Below, one piece after another: positions 33,747 through 45,464 of a stretch of DNA of 64,000 bases. The number at the start of each line of letters is the position of its first letter. The first letter of the stretch is position 1. The notes beneath the pieces were generated by a model. That model was not told the origin of the DNA and did no database searches. It saw only the letters and a list, made by a program, of their open reading frames with translations. The stretch is from Ariolimax columbianus (Eukaryota > Mollusca > Gastropoda > Stylommatophora > Arionidae): assembly GCA_036924085.1 (NCBI GenBank), contig JAVGWX010000007.1:73671948-73735947 (forward strand). The letters are read 5' to 3'. Made by a program: the position numbers and the translations under genes.

Positions 33747-34681
33747 GTGGTTAACATGTGGGTAGTAAGATTATATGTACGAACGTAAATATTGCTGTGT
33801 CACTGTGTGTGTTAACATATGGATAGCAAGATACTGTGTAGAAGATTAAAGCTTGGTGTCAGTCTGTTAATATGTTGATAGTGAGAAACTATGTAGGACA
33901 TTAAAGCTCTGCGTTAGACTGCTAACAAGCTTGCGGTTGGTGTGCTAACATGTGAATAGTAACATATCATGAAGAAGATTAAAGCTTGGTGTCAATCTGC
34001 TAAAATGTTGATAGTGAGATACTATGTAGGACATCGAAGCTCTGCGTTAGACTAATAACAAGCTTACGGTTGGTATGCTAACATGTAAATAGTAAAATAT
34101 AATGTAGAAGATTAAAGATTGGTGTCAATCTGCTAATATGTTGATAGAGAGATACTATGTAGGACATCGAAGCTCTGCGTTAGACAAATAACAAGCTTGT
34201 GGTTGGTGTGCTAACATGTTAATAGTAAAATATCATGTAGAAGATTAAAGATTGGTGTCAATCTGCTAATATGTTGATAGTGAGATACTATGTAGGACAT
34301 CAAAGCTCTGCGTTAGACTGCTAACAAGCTTGTGGTTGGTGTGCTAACATGTGAATAGCAAAATATCATGTAGACCATTAAAGCTTGGTGTCAATCTGCT
34401 AATATGTTGATAGTGAGATACTATGTAGGACATTAAAGCTGAGTGTTAGTCTACTAACATGTGGATAGTAAGATATATTCAAGACAGTAAATCTCCAAGT
34501 TGGTTTGCATCTGTTGATTTGTAAATAGTAAGACCTTATGTAAGAGATTTAAGCTCAGTATCTGACTCCTAACATGTGGATAGTAAGATAATATGTACAC
34601 CATTAAATCTTAGTGTCTATCTGTTAATATGTAGATAAAGAGATAATATGTAGGATATTAAAACTCAATTTTAGTCCTCTA

Positions 34682-34825
34682 GCGTGCAAACATTCTTTAT
34701 TCTTCTTTGCGTTCAGGATCCTTTGGTCATCTGCAAACCAGTAATCATGATGCAGTCCATAATCTTTACCAGGAGATAGTGGCTGCACCATAGCTTTTGC
34801 CTCAGCTCTGCATTCTATGGTATCT
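34682..34825. other. Non-minisatellite insert, copy 2
   Basis: Same insert as 12782-12925 with one visible substitution (GCAAACC for GCAAGCC). Confidence 0.5.
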
Positions 34826-37427
34826 CATTTCACTAAAACACTGAAAGTAAAATGCTATGTAGAACACACATTTTGGTGTTGGTCTGTTAATTTATGGATT
34901 GTAGGTACTACGTAAGACTGTAAAATTACATGGCGATCTACATATGTTGCCATGTGGATAGTAAAGTAATATGTAAGGTATCCAATCCTAGTATTGGTCA
35001 GTTATCAAATGGATTGAAAGATAATATTTAGGGTATCAAATCTTGGTGCTGGTCTGTTAACATGTGGAGGGTAAGATAATATGTAGGGTAGCAAATCTTG
35101 GTGCTGGTCTGTTAACATGTGGGTGGTAAGATAATATGTAGGGTATCAAATCTCGGTGCTGGTCTGTTAACATGTGGATGGTAAAATAATATGTAGGGTA
35201 TCCAATCTTGGTGCTGGTCTGTTAACATGTGGATGGTAAGATAATATTTAGTGTAACAAATCTTGGTGCTGGTCTGTCAACATGTGGATGGTAAGATAGT
35301 ATGTATAACAGTAAAGCTAAGTGTTCTTCTGGCATGGTGATTCAAAGATAAAATGTAGGGCATTGAAGCACAGTGTGGATCTATTAACATGTGATTAGTA
35401 GTATAATATGTACAACATTAACGGACATGGTCAGTTTTTTGAGAGGTGAGAAGTAAGATACTATGTGGGACAGTAGAGTTTGTTGTCCATCTACTTATTT
35501 TGTCCTGTGAATATCAAGATAATATAAAGGACATTGAACCACGGTGTGATTCTGTTTGCACTGTGATAGTCAAATAAAATAATTAAGTCTATTGCATCTC
35601 TTTTTGGGGGGAAAGGAAGATAATTTTATTTTGGCGATAAGGCTCAGTTTTAGTTTGTGAATGTATTGATAGTAACAAATTATTTAGAACATTACAGCTC
35701 GTTGTTGGTCTATTGACATGCGGACAGCAGGATGCTGTTTGGAAAATTTATTATTGGTTTTTGTTTGTTAACAAATGGAAGGTAACACACTTAATAGGAC
35801 AGAAAAGCTCAGTGTTGGTCTGTTAATACATGTGAACTGTAAGATATTGTGTAGGACACGTGTTCTCAGTGTTGGTCTGTTAATACATGTGAACTGTAAG
35901 ATATTGTGTAGGACACATGTTCTCAGTGTTGGTCTGTTAATACATGGGAACTGTAAGACATTGTGTAGGACACGTGTTCTCTGTGTTGGTCTGTAAACAT
36001 GATGATTAGTAAGATATTATGTATGACATTACAGCTCAGTGTTGATGTTTTATCAAGGGGAAAGATAATATATACAACTTTACATCTTGGCTGTTATGCG
36101 TTAACATTTGAATATTAAGAAAATATGTAGGACATGAAAGCTCACTGTTCGTATGCTAACAAGTGGATAGTACAATACTATGAGGTAAAGTAATGCTAGC
36201 TGTCATTCTGTTAACACGTAGATAGTAAGATTCTATGTAGGAAATTACTGCTCTGTGTTGGTATTTTGACCTGGGGATAGTAAGATACTATAAAGGACAT
36301 TACAGATCAGTGTTGGTCTGTTAACAAGCGGAGAGTAAGATACTATGTAGGACATTACTACTCAGTTCTGGTCTGTTTACCTGGGGAAAAAATATACTAT
36401 GTAGGACACCTATTCATGAGGTTGGTCTGTTTTCATGTGGATAGTGAGAACATATATACAACATTATTTCTCAGTTGATGTATATTAACATGTGGATATC
36501 AAGAAAATAAGTAGGACATGAAAGTTCACTGTCTGTGTGTTATGAAGTGGATAGTTTGATGTTATGTAGAAAAGTGAAGATTGCTTTCATTCTGTTATAA
36601 CGTGTGGATAGTAAAACAATAGGTAGGACATTAAAGATTTGTGTCAGACTGCTATCTTTGTACAGAAAGATAAAAAGTAGGTCATTTAAGCTTTGTGTTA
36701 GTATGTTAACTTCTGGACAGTAAGATTACATGTAGGACATTAACAAATGGGAATGGTTTGTAAACATGCAAACAGTTTAATGCTACATAGGACAATAAAA
36801 CTCAGTGTCTGTCTGCTAACAGTTGTATAGTTAGATTCTATGTACGTTATCTATGCCAAAAGCTCGGTTTTCGGCTATTAACATGCAAATTAGTAATGTA
36901 CTATGTAGGACATTACAGCTTGTTGTCGGCCTGCTAAGATAGGGATAGTATGATACTTTACAGGACAATTATCTTGGTGTCCATCTGTTAATATACAGAC
37001 AGTAAGATACTACCTAGGACCTTAAAGCTCAGTGTTAGCCTTCATCTTTTGTCATGCTGATACTAAGATACTATGTAGGAGATTAAAAATCAGATTTGGT
37101 CTGTTAAAGAGGCGTCAGTGAGATACTTTATAGGACCGTCAAGCTCAGTTTAGATCTGTTAAAGTGGGATCAGTAAGATATTATGTAGGACAATAATACT
37201 TTTAGGTAGGTTTCTTAACATGGGGATTGTAAAATGCTATGCAGGACAGTAAAGTTAGGTGACTGTTCGTGTATGTTACTGTTGGGATACTCAGATAGTA
37301 TGTTAATATGTAGACAGTAAGATGCTATGTATCGCATTAAATCTAAAGAATCGGTTGGTTATATGAGGACATTAAGATAATATATAGGACACTAAAGCTT
37401 AGTGTAATTCTGTTGACATGGAGACAG

Positions 37428-37678
37428 TTTTTTGTGTGTTTGTTTTGAGTTTGCCTCATTTTTCTAATCCCCAAGGTGGTGTACATTGTACTGTGGTTTT
37501 TATTTTGCGCCTGTCGGCCAAGTGCTACCAACTTCAGCATGCATTTTATGTAAGGGTCTGCTTCCTCTTGCATTTTCTAAGAATTCGCTTCCTTGGGGTA
37601 ACGGCGCTGTGATGGGGATTGAACCCAGCACCTTTGGGTTTTGAGCCGTGCCACTTAACCACTAGGCCACACCGTCCC
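37428..37678 (-). mobile_element. tRNA-derived SINE, copy 2
   Basis: Same insertion with flanks at 37417-37427 and 37679-37689. A and B boxes are unchanged. The tail has TTTTTTGTGTGTTTG where copy 1 has TTTTTTTGTTGTTTG. Confidence 0.85.
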
Positions 37679-37954
37679 CATGGTGACAGTAAGATAATAT
37701 GTAGGATATTAGCGAATAGCATCGGTCTGTTAACATTTAGATAGTAAGATTTTATGTAGTACATTACAGCTTGCTATTAGGTCTGCTAACATTTAAAAAG
37801 AAAGATTTTATATTAGGACATTAGAGCTTGGTGTTAGTCTGTTGACATGGAGACTGTAAAATGCTATGAATGACATTAAAACATGTGGATAGTACAATAT
37901 CATGTAGGATAGCAAAGCTCAGAGTCCGGCTGATGACATGGGTACAGTAAGATA

Positions 37955-38011
37955 TCTTCTTCGAAGTACGCTGTCAGACATCAACGTGAATTTGTTGAAG
38001 AAGAAGAAGAA
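37955..38011 (-). mobile_element. Short Nimb-like 3' end, copy 2
   Basis: Identical in layout to 15999-16055, with GTAAGATA at 37947-37954 and 38012-38019. Confidence 0.65.
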
Positions 38012-39970
38012 GTAAGATAGTGTGTAGGAAATTAAAACTTACTGTCGGTTTGTTAACACGTGGATAATAAGATATTATTTTTAACAGTAAAGCATGGTGT
38101 CTGCTTGTTAACATGTAGATAGTAAGATATTATGTAGGGCATTCAAGCTCTGGGTTGGCCAGTTGACTTGTGAATAGTAAGATACTCTGTAAGACATTCA
38201 AGCTCTGTGTTGGCCTGTTTACATGTGGATAGTAAGATACTCTGTAAGACATTCAAGCTATGTGTTTGCCTGTTGACATGTGGATAGTAAAATACTCTGT
38301 AGGACATTCAAGCTCTGTGTTGGCCTGTTGACATGTGGATAGTAGGATACTCTTTAAGACATTCAAGCTATGTTGCCCAATTGACATGTGGATAGTAAAA
38401 TACTATGTAGGACATTAAAGCTCTGTGTTGGCCTGTTGACATGTGGATAGTAAGATAATCAGTAGGACATTCAAGCTATGTGCTTGCCTGTTGACATGTG
38501 GATAGTAAAATACTCTGTAGCACATTCAAGCTCTATGTTGGCCTGTTAACATGTGGATAGTAAGATACTCTGCAGGAAATTAAAGCTCTGTCTTGGCCTG
38601 TTGACATGTGGATAGTAAGATATTATGTAGGACATTCAAGCTCTGTGTTGGCCTGTTAACATTGGGTTAGTAAGATACTCTGTAGGACATTCAAGCTCCG
38701 TGTTGGCCTGTTAACATGTGTATAGTAAGATACTCTGTAGCACATTAAAGCTCTGTCTTGGCCTGTTGACATGTGGATAGTAAGATACTCTGTAGGACAT
38801 TCAAGCTCTGTGTTGGCCTGTTAACATATGGATAGTAAGATACTCTGCAGGAAATTAAAGCTCTGTCTTGGCCTGTTGACATGTGGATAGTAAGATATTC
38901 TGTAGGACATTCAAGCTCTGTGTTGGCCTGTTAACATTGGGTTAGTAAGATACTCTGTAGGACATTCAAGCTCTGTGTTGGCCTGTTAACATGTGTATAG
39001 TAAGATACTCTGTAGCACATTAAAGCTCTGTCTTGGCCTGTTGACATGTGGATAGTAAGATACTCTGTAGGACATTCAAGCTCTGTGTTGGCCTGTTAAC
39101 ATGTGTATAGTAATATACTCTGTAGCACATTAAAGCTCTGTCTTGGCCTGTTGACATGTGGATAGTAAGATACTCTGTAAGACATTCAAGCTCTGTGTTG
39201 GCCTGTTAACATGTGGTTAATAAGATACTATGTAGAACATTCAAGCTCTGTGTTGGCCTGTTAACATATGGATAGTAAGATACTCTGTAGCATATTAAAG
39301 CTCTGTCTTGGCCTGTTGAAATGTGGATAGTAAGATACTCTGTAAGACATTTAAACTCTGTTTTGGCCTGTTAACATGGTGGCAGTAAGGAACTATGTAG
39401 GACATCAATGTTTTGGGTAAGTCTAACATCTGGATAGTGGATACTGTGCAGTGCATTCAATCTACAGTTGGTTTGTTAATATGTGGATTGTAAGATCCTC
39501 TGTAAGACATTAAAGCTGTCTGTCAGTCTGATGCCATTGGGATTGTACAATACTTTGAAGAAGAATAAAACTTGGTATTGGTCTGTTAATATATAGATAG
39601 CAAATTACAATGTAGGACTGTAAAGTTTCGAGTCAGTGAACTTATGTTTAATGGGGATAGTGCGATACTTTGTAGGACAATACCGTTTATTTGTCTGTAT
39701 GTTAATATTCATATAGTAAGGTATTATATAAATGACTGTTACCATGTGCTTAGGTAGATACTGTGTAGGACATCAAAATTTAATGCTGGTATGATAGTCT
39801 GTGGATAGTAAGATTCTATATATAGGACATTAAAACTTGATGTAGCATAGTAAGATACTAGATAGGACTGTAATGCCACAGGGTCATCTTCCCTTGTAGA
39901 ATTACAGGTCTACTAAGACTAAGATTAATATAAACACATAATCTTACAAATACTATTTCTTTTGTTGCAG

Positions 39971-40148
39971 ATTCTGCACTTTACACTATACGAAATACAA
40001 GACCTCACCACTAATGGAGTCTCCCGCGGAACACCTGGCTGAGACATTTCGATTCTACTCCGTCTTCCTCCACGCTGCCCGAGACTCACCAAACGTTGCC
40101 GTGGACGATCAATACGAAAGACAATGGTTGAGTATGAGGATTACCTGA
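39971..40148 (+). other. Possible terminal exon, copy 2
   Basis: The acceptor reads TTTTGTTGCAG, the more usual form. The frame differs from copy 1 by AEH for ATH after MESP, and its length is unchanged. Confidence 0.3.
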
Positions 40149-40221
40149 CTTGACTTAAACACAAGGCAACGACTCTAGCTGGCCATCTATCTTCTCGGCA
40201 CACCCCCCCCCCCCCCCCCAA

Positions 40222-40420
40222 TGACATCAGAACACATTTTGCAGCCCTGCCCATCGTTTACCGACAAGAAGTAGCATTTGGCAATAACAAGTGTCCTTCC
40301 ACGAGTAGCTGTACAGAAGTGCTCGGACCCTCAAGTCAACTGCTGCCTTCGTTAGAGTAAGTGAATTCGAGGTCTGAAGACGAACAAGGAAGATCTCTTT
40401 TCTTGACATTTTTCGCGCCA
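40222..40420 (+). mobile_element. Second Nimb-like subfamily 3' end, copy 2
   Basis: Same fragment as 17877-18075. The preceding C-run is longer (about 40203-40219) and ATGCCATC has become ATGACATC. Confidence 0.65.
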
Positions 40421-40637
40421 GCCGAAGCACATCAGTACAAGTACAGTCAACCTCCATCAAGATGATTTCAGCAAAAAGCTTTGCATGATCTTGCAGTAGG
40501 AGTTTATGTAACAGTTTACTTGCATATTGAGGTTGCTATCCTCATGCACAACTCTCTTTAGTCGCGCCTTTCAATATATGCATGGAGTTCAATCAATCAA
40601 ATCAGAACAAAAAGGCATAGCTTTAAATGAAATAAAG

Positions 40638-40860
40638 TAAGGTCAAGATTGGATATTTGGAAATATTTCTTTAGTCAGAGAGGGGGGAATGCTTGGAATG
40701 CATTTCCAAGGAAGTTATGGAAGCAGAGGCAGTTGATGCATTTAAGAATACATTAGATGCGCATAGCTTATTGAGCAAGGAAATGTAAATGAAACTGGTT
40801 GCGTACAGACTCTGCATAGTCTTCTAAACCAGTATAAAGACGTTAAGTTAAGTTAAATCA
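40638..40860 (+). mobile_element. CR1-like 3' end, copy 2
   Basis: Same insertion as 18293-18515, with GTTATGG for GTGATGG near 40715 (Val-Met to Val-stop context in another frame; coding effect minor). Confidence 0.8.
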
Positions 40861-41499
40861 AGATCACTCATCTCTTTTTGTTGAAGCACAGGTCCAGCAT
40901 TGTATTTGACTTACCATAACCAGCTTTTAGGAAAGATTTTTTCTAGTTATTTGCAGTAGGTAAGCGATAATTTGTACATTTTGAGATTGCCACATCCATG
41001 GACAACTCTTAGTCCTCGCGTTCAACATGCAATTAATGTTTTGGCCACTCAGGAGAAATACATACATAGCTCACCTTAAGATTGTTTGCCCTTGACCTAC
41101 TGTGACAGTATTATGTGGCGGTTATATTCTACCATTCTCAGTAAGGGACCCCGGATACACTATGGGAGGTCATGTTATTGATAGATTTGAAACAAGCAGC
41201 GATAACGATAGAAAAGATATGAATTTGGAATTGCATGTGTTAAGCTTTTATAGAAGTGTTCATACGTGGTTGCGAGGTTTCGATGGCTCACAAACAAAAC
41301 ATGTCTGTGTTCAGATTCCTGATCTGACAGGGTCGTACACCTATGAAATGTCGTGCTGAATATGGTTTAACCAGGCTCTAAAGTGCAAAACACAGAACAA
41401 TATACTGCCTCTTAGGAACCACGGTAAACGAGGTGAAAAAAAGAAATATAGCTTTTTAGTGTTTTCTCCAGTATCGCATTCTGTTTGTTTATTATATGG
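40861..41499. other. Unassigned segment, copy 2
   Basis: Matches 18516-19154. The stop change at 41344 lengthens the small frame to end at 41359. Confidence 0.5.
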
Positions 41500-42085
41500 C
41501 TTGCTGGCTTAGGGTCGTTCGTTCTCAATCTTGCACCACCAAGCCCTGATATGGCTTAAATAGCAGAATGTTGTCCAGAGAACGGAATGCAAATATGCTG
41601 ATCGGTGTGGACTGCACAGAACACGGCCAGGCACTTGAGCATCCGTGGTCAACCACTGCACGCGAGCTCATATCCAGTCGTCCTGACTTGTCTTGCCACT
41701 GGTTAAAGTTGGACTCGAGCGAGAGAGTGTGGTCGACATACTGCGCAACCCTTTCTCACTTAAAGGAAATTCATCGCGCAAGTCATTCTTTTTTCATGTA
41801 TCCAGTACTAACACAGTCGAGTCCTGTGACGACGGGCGAGAAGAGAGCGTAGGTCCACTGATAAGCTAAACTACAGTCAAAAAGCTGCGTCAGTTGCGGG
41901 ACACCTTGCTGAGCAATAAAGCGGCTGAGGTACATGGATTTGCTGACAACCATGATCACCGCCTCGCGAAGCAAACTTTCTCTGCTTTCAATGACTGCGA
42001 ATATTCAGTTCCCATCTTCCCACCCATCCACAACCCGGATTTACAGAATACTCGACTGGATGGACTGGCTGGGTGCAAAAAGTAA
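41500..42085 (+). mobile_element. RTE-like pieces, copy 2
   Basis: Same as 19155-19740. It reads HGFADNHD, closer to the family form (AD) than the SD of copy 1, and AFNDCEYSV for AFTDCEYAV. Confidence 0.45.
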
Positions 42086-42363
42086 AGGCTCGTGATGGAC
42101 GAAAAACATTGTGATTGACCCTGACGCAACGTCCTGGACAATATGGTGTGCTTGACCGGACTAGCGTCTCAGTTACCCACATATATTATCTTATATATCA
42201 CTAACCTCTAGCTGATTGCTAGCATAACCGGCACTTCTGAAATTATGCAATGATGTTTATAAATGAAAATAGTATTTGTTAGATCTACGTCAACAATAAA
42301 GTCACATATATTTTTTGTATACCATAACAAGCATTATTACATAGCACAAAAAATCGCTCACTT

Positions 42364-42633
42364 TCATCATTATCATCATTATTATCATCATCATCATCAT
42401 CTTCATCATCATCATCATCATGTTGCATGTCATTTGCAGAAAATCACTTTCACAACAACCGATCTGTAATTCGATCTCTAGCCAGAAGTATCGCCTCTAT
42501 CGTTGTAATCGTCAGGACCTCCGTGATGTCTTGTTTCCATCTTTTCATCGGTCTGCTTCCGCCCCGCTTTCCAAGCACCAAACCCTCCTGTATCGTTCTT
42601 TCTAGGTCAGTATGGCGTTTGATGTGGTCAAAC
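42364..42633 (-). mobile_element. Endonuclease-RT element C-terminus, copy 2 (best preserved)
   Basis: Reads LGKRGGSRPMKRWKQDI without a stop, so the basic G-x-R-G-x-S-R-P-x-x-R-W motif of the family is intact here. The tail repeat is at 42364-42420. Copy 3 is cut by the window end before this point. Confidence 0.75.
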
Positions 42634-42639
42634 TATTAT

Positions 42640-43208
42640 ACAGCAAAGCAAGCTGTCATTTTCACAGACGACCTAGCAGTGTAATGGCCCTCAAGAGCCC
42701 AGTGCTTAAAAAAAAAGCAGTCCAATGGACACCAGCCCACTGAGGCATTCCAGGCAACGGGGAGGCGGACAGGCTCGCCAGAGAGCAAGGAATGCTGCAG
42801 CAGAGTGATACATAAATCACATACAATGAAACTAAAGCATTCATCAGGACAACGTACAGTGCAAAATGGAAAATAGGATCACATTTGCCACATAGAAAAC
42901 TATGCCTACCATCAACTCTCCAGTCGAGACCAGGTGATCATTTTCCGGCTACGCACATGTCACAACAGACTCAGATGCCATCTGTACAACAAGTTCAAGA
43001 TTGGCACTACAGAGATTTGTGCCTGCGGCACAGCCCCCATGAAGGCATAATATATTTTGCAGTTCTGTCCGCTGTATACCGACAAAAGAAGTAACAATTG
43101 ACAACAGCCAGTGTCCTTCCACGAAAAGCTGTACGGAAGCGTACAGAGCCTTGAGTCGACTGCTGCCTTCGGTAAAATCATTAAAGCTGAGGTCTGAAGA
43201 CGAACGAA
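42640..43208 (+). mobile_element. Second Nimb-like subfamily: RNase H and zinc knuckle, copy 2
   Basis: Same fragment as 20294-20862 with the same internal stop. The visible difference is ATTAAAGC for ATTGAAGC near 43182. Confidence 0.75.
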
Positions 43209-43321
43209 GAAGCAGAAGAAACTATTTTAGCTTTCGAGACAAGATGTTGTTTACTAACCAATTTTGCTTGAAATTAAGTAGGATCTGTAGTATATACATA
43301 TATCTTTATCTATATCTCAAG

Positions 43322-43557
43322 CAGATGTGGATATATTGAGATCGGATTTAGATAACATTCGAGAGTGGTTTGTAGGTTCGCAAATGGAGTTTAATGTAGA
43401 TAAATGTACAGTCATCCACATGGGAAGATCCAATATGAAACAATAAGAATAAATTGGATGGGCATAGCTTTTAGAGCAAGGTGATGAAATGAAACTGTAT
43501 GTATACAGATTCTGCAGAGTCTTCTAAACCAGTTTAAGGACGTTAAGCTAAGTTAAG
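43322..43557 (+). mobile_element. CR1-like deletion derivative, copy 2
   Basis: Same junction and sequence as 20976-21211 by eye. Confidence 0.8.
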
Positions 43558-43946
43558 GATATCTGCATTTTTCCTTTTTGCTATCCATTGTATTTTGAGC
43601 ACTTTTCTATAGTCCTTTAGTTCAAAAGATGCAATCCTCTTCTTAAGTGTTTGTGTGGGGGTCCACGTTTCACATCCGTATGTCTTCATCGGTATAATGC
43701 AAGTTCACAGAATAGTTATTTTCATTTTATTAATGTTCTGTCATCAGTTTCTCATTTTATTGAACCTCTGCATTGCCGTAGCCATTGGCGCTTATAACTG
43801 AGCCGAGGTACTCAAAGCTTGTGACTTAAAGCTTGTGACTTTCTCAATCTTCTGTTGTTCTAAAAAAAACTTTAGGTTTGGTCTTTGCCTTGCCTGTGAT
43901 CGTTATCTTGGTTGTACTTTAAATTCAGGTATAGATTTTGGACTTC
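43558..43946 (-). mobile_element. Endonuclease-RT element, RT thumb fragment, copy 2
   Basis: Same fragment, but the motif reads YGCETWTPT with the family Cys, and VISANGYG for VISVNGYG. It therefore preserves older residues than copy 1. Confidence 0.75.
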
Positions 43947-44000
43947 GTTGAGTTGTGTTTACGCTCATCAGTACTTTTATATTTCGCTAGTTGTTAGACC

Positions 44001-44797
44001 CACCGGGCTAGATCGCATGTGGACACAGTCCTGGTGTGAACAGACTATCTACAATGCAGTTAGTAAACAAGCCTTATCTTGTAAAGCGAGCTATGCAAGT
44101 TTTCATTCCATTTCCAACAATATATCTCTGCAAATATGGATTTTCGACATTTGTAGCAAAAAAGAAAAACAAATCGAAACCGATTAGATGTCTAACATGG
44201 CAAACGTGTGGTTTGTACAACACAACAGTTGAATCCTCTTCGAGAAAGAGAAACAACAAGCCTTCACGCGGTCAGCATTTCTTGATCTTTGTGACCCGTT
44301 CCTCAGCCTTGCATATATACGCAGCACGTTCATTCAAACAATAATGAAATTAACTTTCTTCTATTTTAAATGTATTGTGTTTCTATTGAAATTGTTAAGA
44401 AAGACACATATATCACATGTACTTTTGTGTTTGTTTTTTAACTATTTCTATATAACTGGTTCTTTGCTATTGTATTTTATGTATTTAAAAACATTATTCC
44501 GAGAAGGGGTACGTGACATACACTTGACAAGGAAGACCATAGAACACAAATAGCTAACAACTTTCCCTTAGACGATTAACAAAAACCTGTCTTGACATAG
44601 TCGCCATCACGGCCTGCGATGGGCATCAGAACATGACACAACCGTTGAGTTACAGGAACAATTTGTATCTACAGTTAACATCATTTGCTGAATAAGAACG
44701 ATCATCAATGGGCAGAAGCGTGCGGTGAACACCTTTCATTTTTGGGCTAAAGAGAAATACTCTCCATTTAATGTACAATATGTAACTAAGTTAACGT
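44001..44797. other. Unidentified segment, copy 3
   Basis: This matches 1-798. The small frame 44054-44344 is open as in copy 1. Nothing else is recognisable. Confidence 0.6.
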
Positions 44798-45089
44798 CTT
44801 TATACGGGTTGAGAAGACTACCTCTTTATACTGGTTTAGAAGACTGAAACTTTATACTGGTTTAGAAGACTGTGTCTTTATATTGGTTTATAAGACGATG
44901 TCTTTATAATGGTTTAGAAGACGATGTCTTTATACTGCCTTAGAATGACTATATCTTTATACTGGTTTAGAAGACTACGTGTTTATACTGGCTTAGAAAA
45001 CTATGCAGAGTCTGTAACCAACCAGTTTCATTTACATTTCCTAGCTCTAAAAGCTATGTGCATCCAATCTATTCTTAAATGCTTTAATT
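44798..45089 (-). mobile_element. CR1-like 3' end with expanded tail, copy 3
   Basis: Same insertion as 799-1090, with the 26-bp array at 44798-45006 and the same unit count as copy 1. The array is therefore stable across the copies, unlike the 55-bp minisatellite. Confidence 0.8.
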
Positions 45090-45287
45090 GTTCCAGCCTA
45101 AAACTACTTCATATGGCAATACATTCTAAGCATTCACCACTGTACAGCTTATGTAGCTTACCAGTGACACTTTTACCGGTACAGTTCTCGCAGCTTAGCT
45201 CACTTTAACTTCAACCGATGCACAAAATTGAGAAATGAAATAAAGAAATAAATTTATTCTACCGGGGAATGCCGCCATTGTGGAAGA

Positions 45288-45344
45288 GGGGGGGGGGGTG
45301 GTGGTGGTGGTGGTGGTGAGTGGTGTGGTGAGGAGGGGGGAGGG
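45288..45344 (+). repeat. G-rich tract, copy 3
   Basis: The GGT stretch is longer and the second G-run is interrupted by an A, which is absent from copies 1 and 2. Confidence 0.85.
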
Positions 45345-45425
45345 CGGTCCGCAAATCGCCGGAATATCGTCGAGTATTGTAACGCAAATTGAGAATCAGA
45401 TTGTGAAGAATACTACTGCTGTTTA

Positions 45426-45464
45426 TTCTTCTTCTTCTTCTTCTTCTTCTTCTTCTTCTTCTTC
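45426..45464. repeat. TTC microsatellite tail, copy 3
   Basis: Same tail without the TTTTTC interruption present at its inner end in copies 1 and 2. Confidence 0.8.

Larger units (their letters stand above)
33747..39876 (+). repeat. 55-bp minisatellite array with insertions, copy 2 (longest)
   Basis: About 710 bp longer than copy 1. The gain breaks into 266 bp in the ~133-bp block region (33800-34440), 56-57 bp at 35820-35990 (three 57-bp units instead of two) and about 389 bp in the uniform 55-bp part (38100-39400). The extra block at 38820-38990 repeats its neighbour including the odd TTGGGTTAGTAAG variant, which shows block duplication of several units at once. Confidence 0.95.
21655..44000 (+). 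repeat. 22-kb tandem macrosatellite unit, copy 2
   Basis: This is the second full period, 22346 bp, about 690 bp longer than copy 1. The extra length lies in the minisatellite: two more ~133-bp blocks near 34140-34380, one more 57-bp block near 35880 and about seven more 55-bp units between 38100 and 39400. Elsewhere the copy-1 to copy-2 offset shifts by only a few bases. Confidence 0.95.

Noticed and set aside
35775..35996. A repeat protein with SVGLLIHVNCKILCRT units
   Set aside because: It exists only because the local minisatellite variant is 57 bp, a multiple of three. The neighbouring 55-bp units break the frame.
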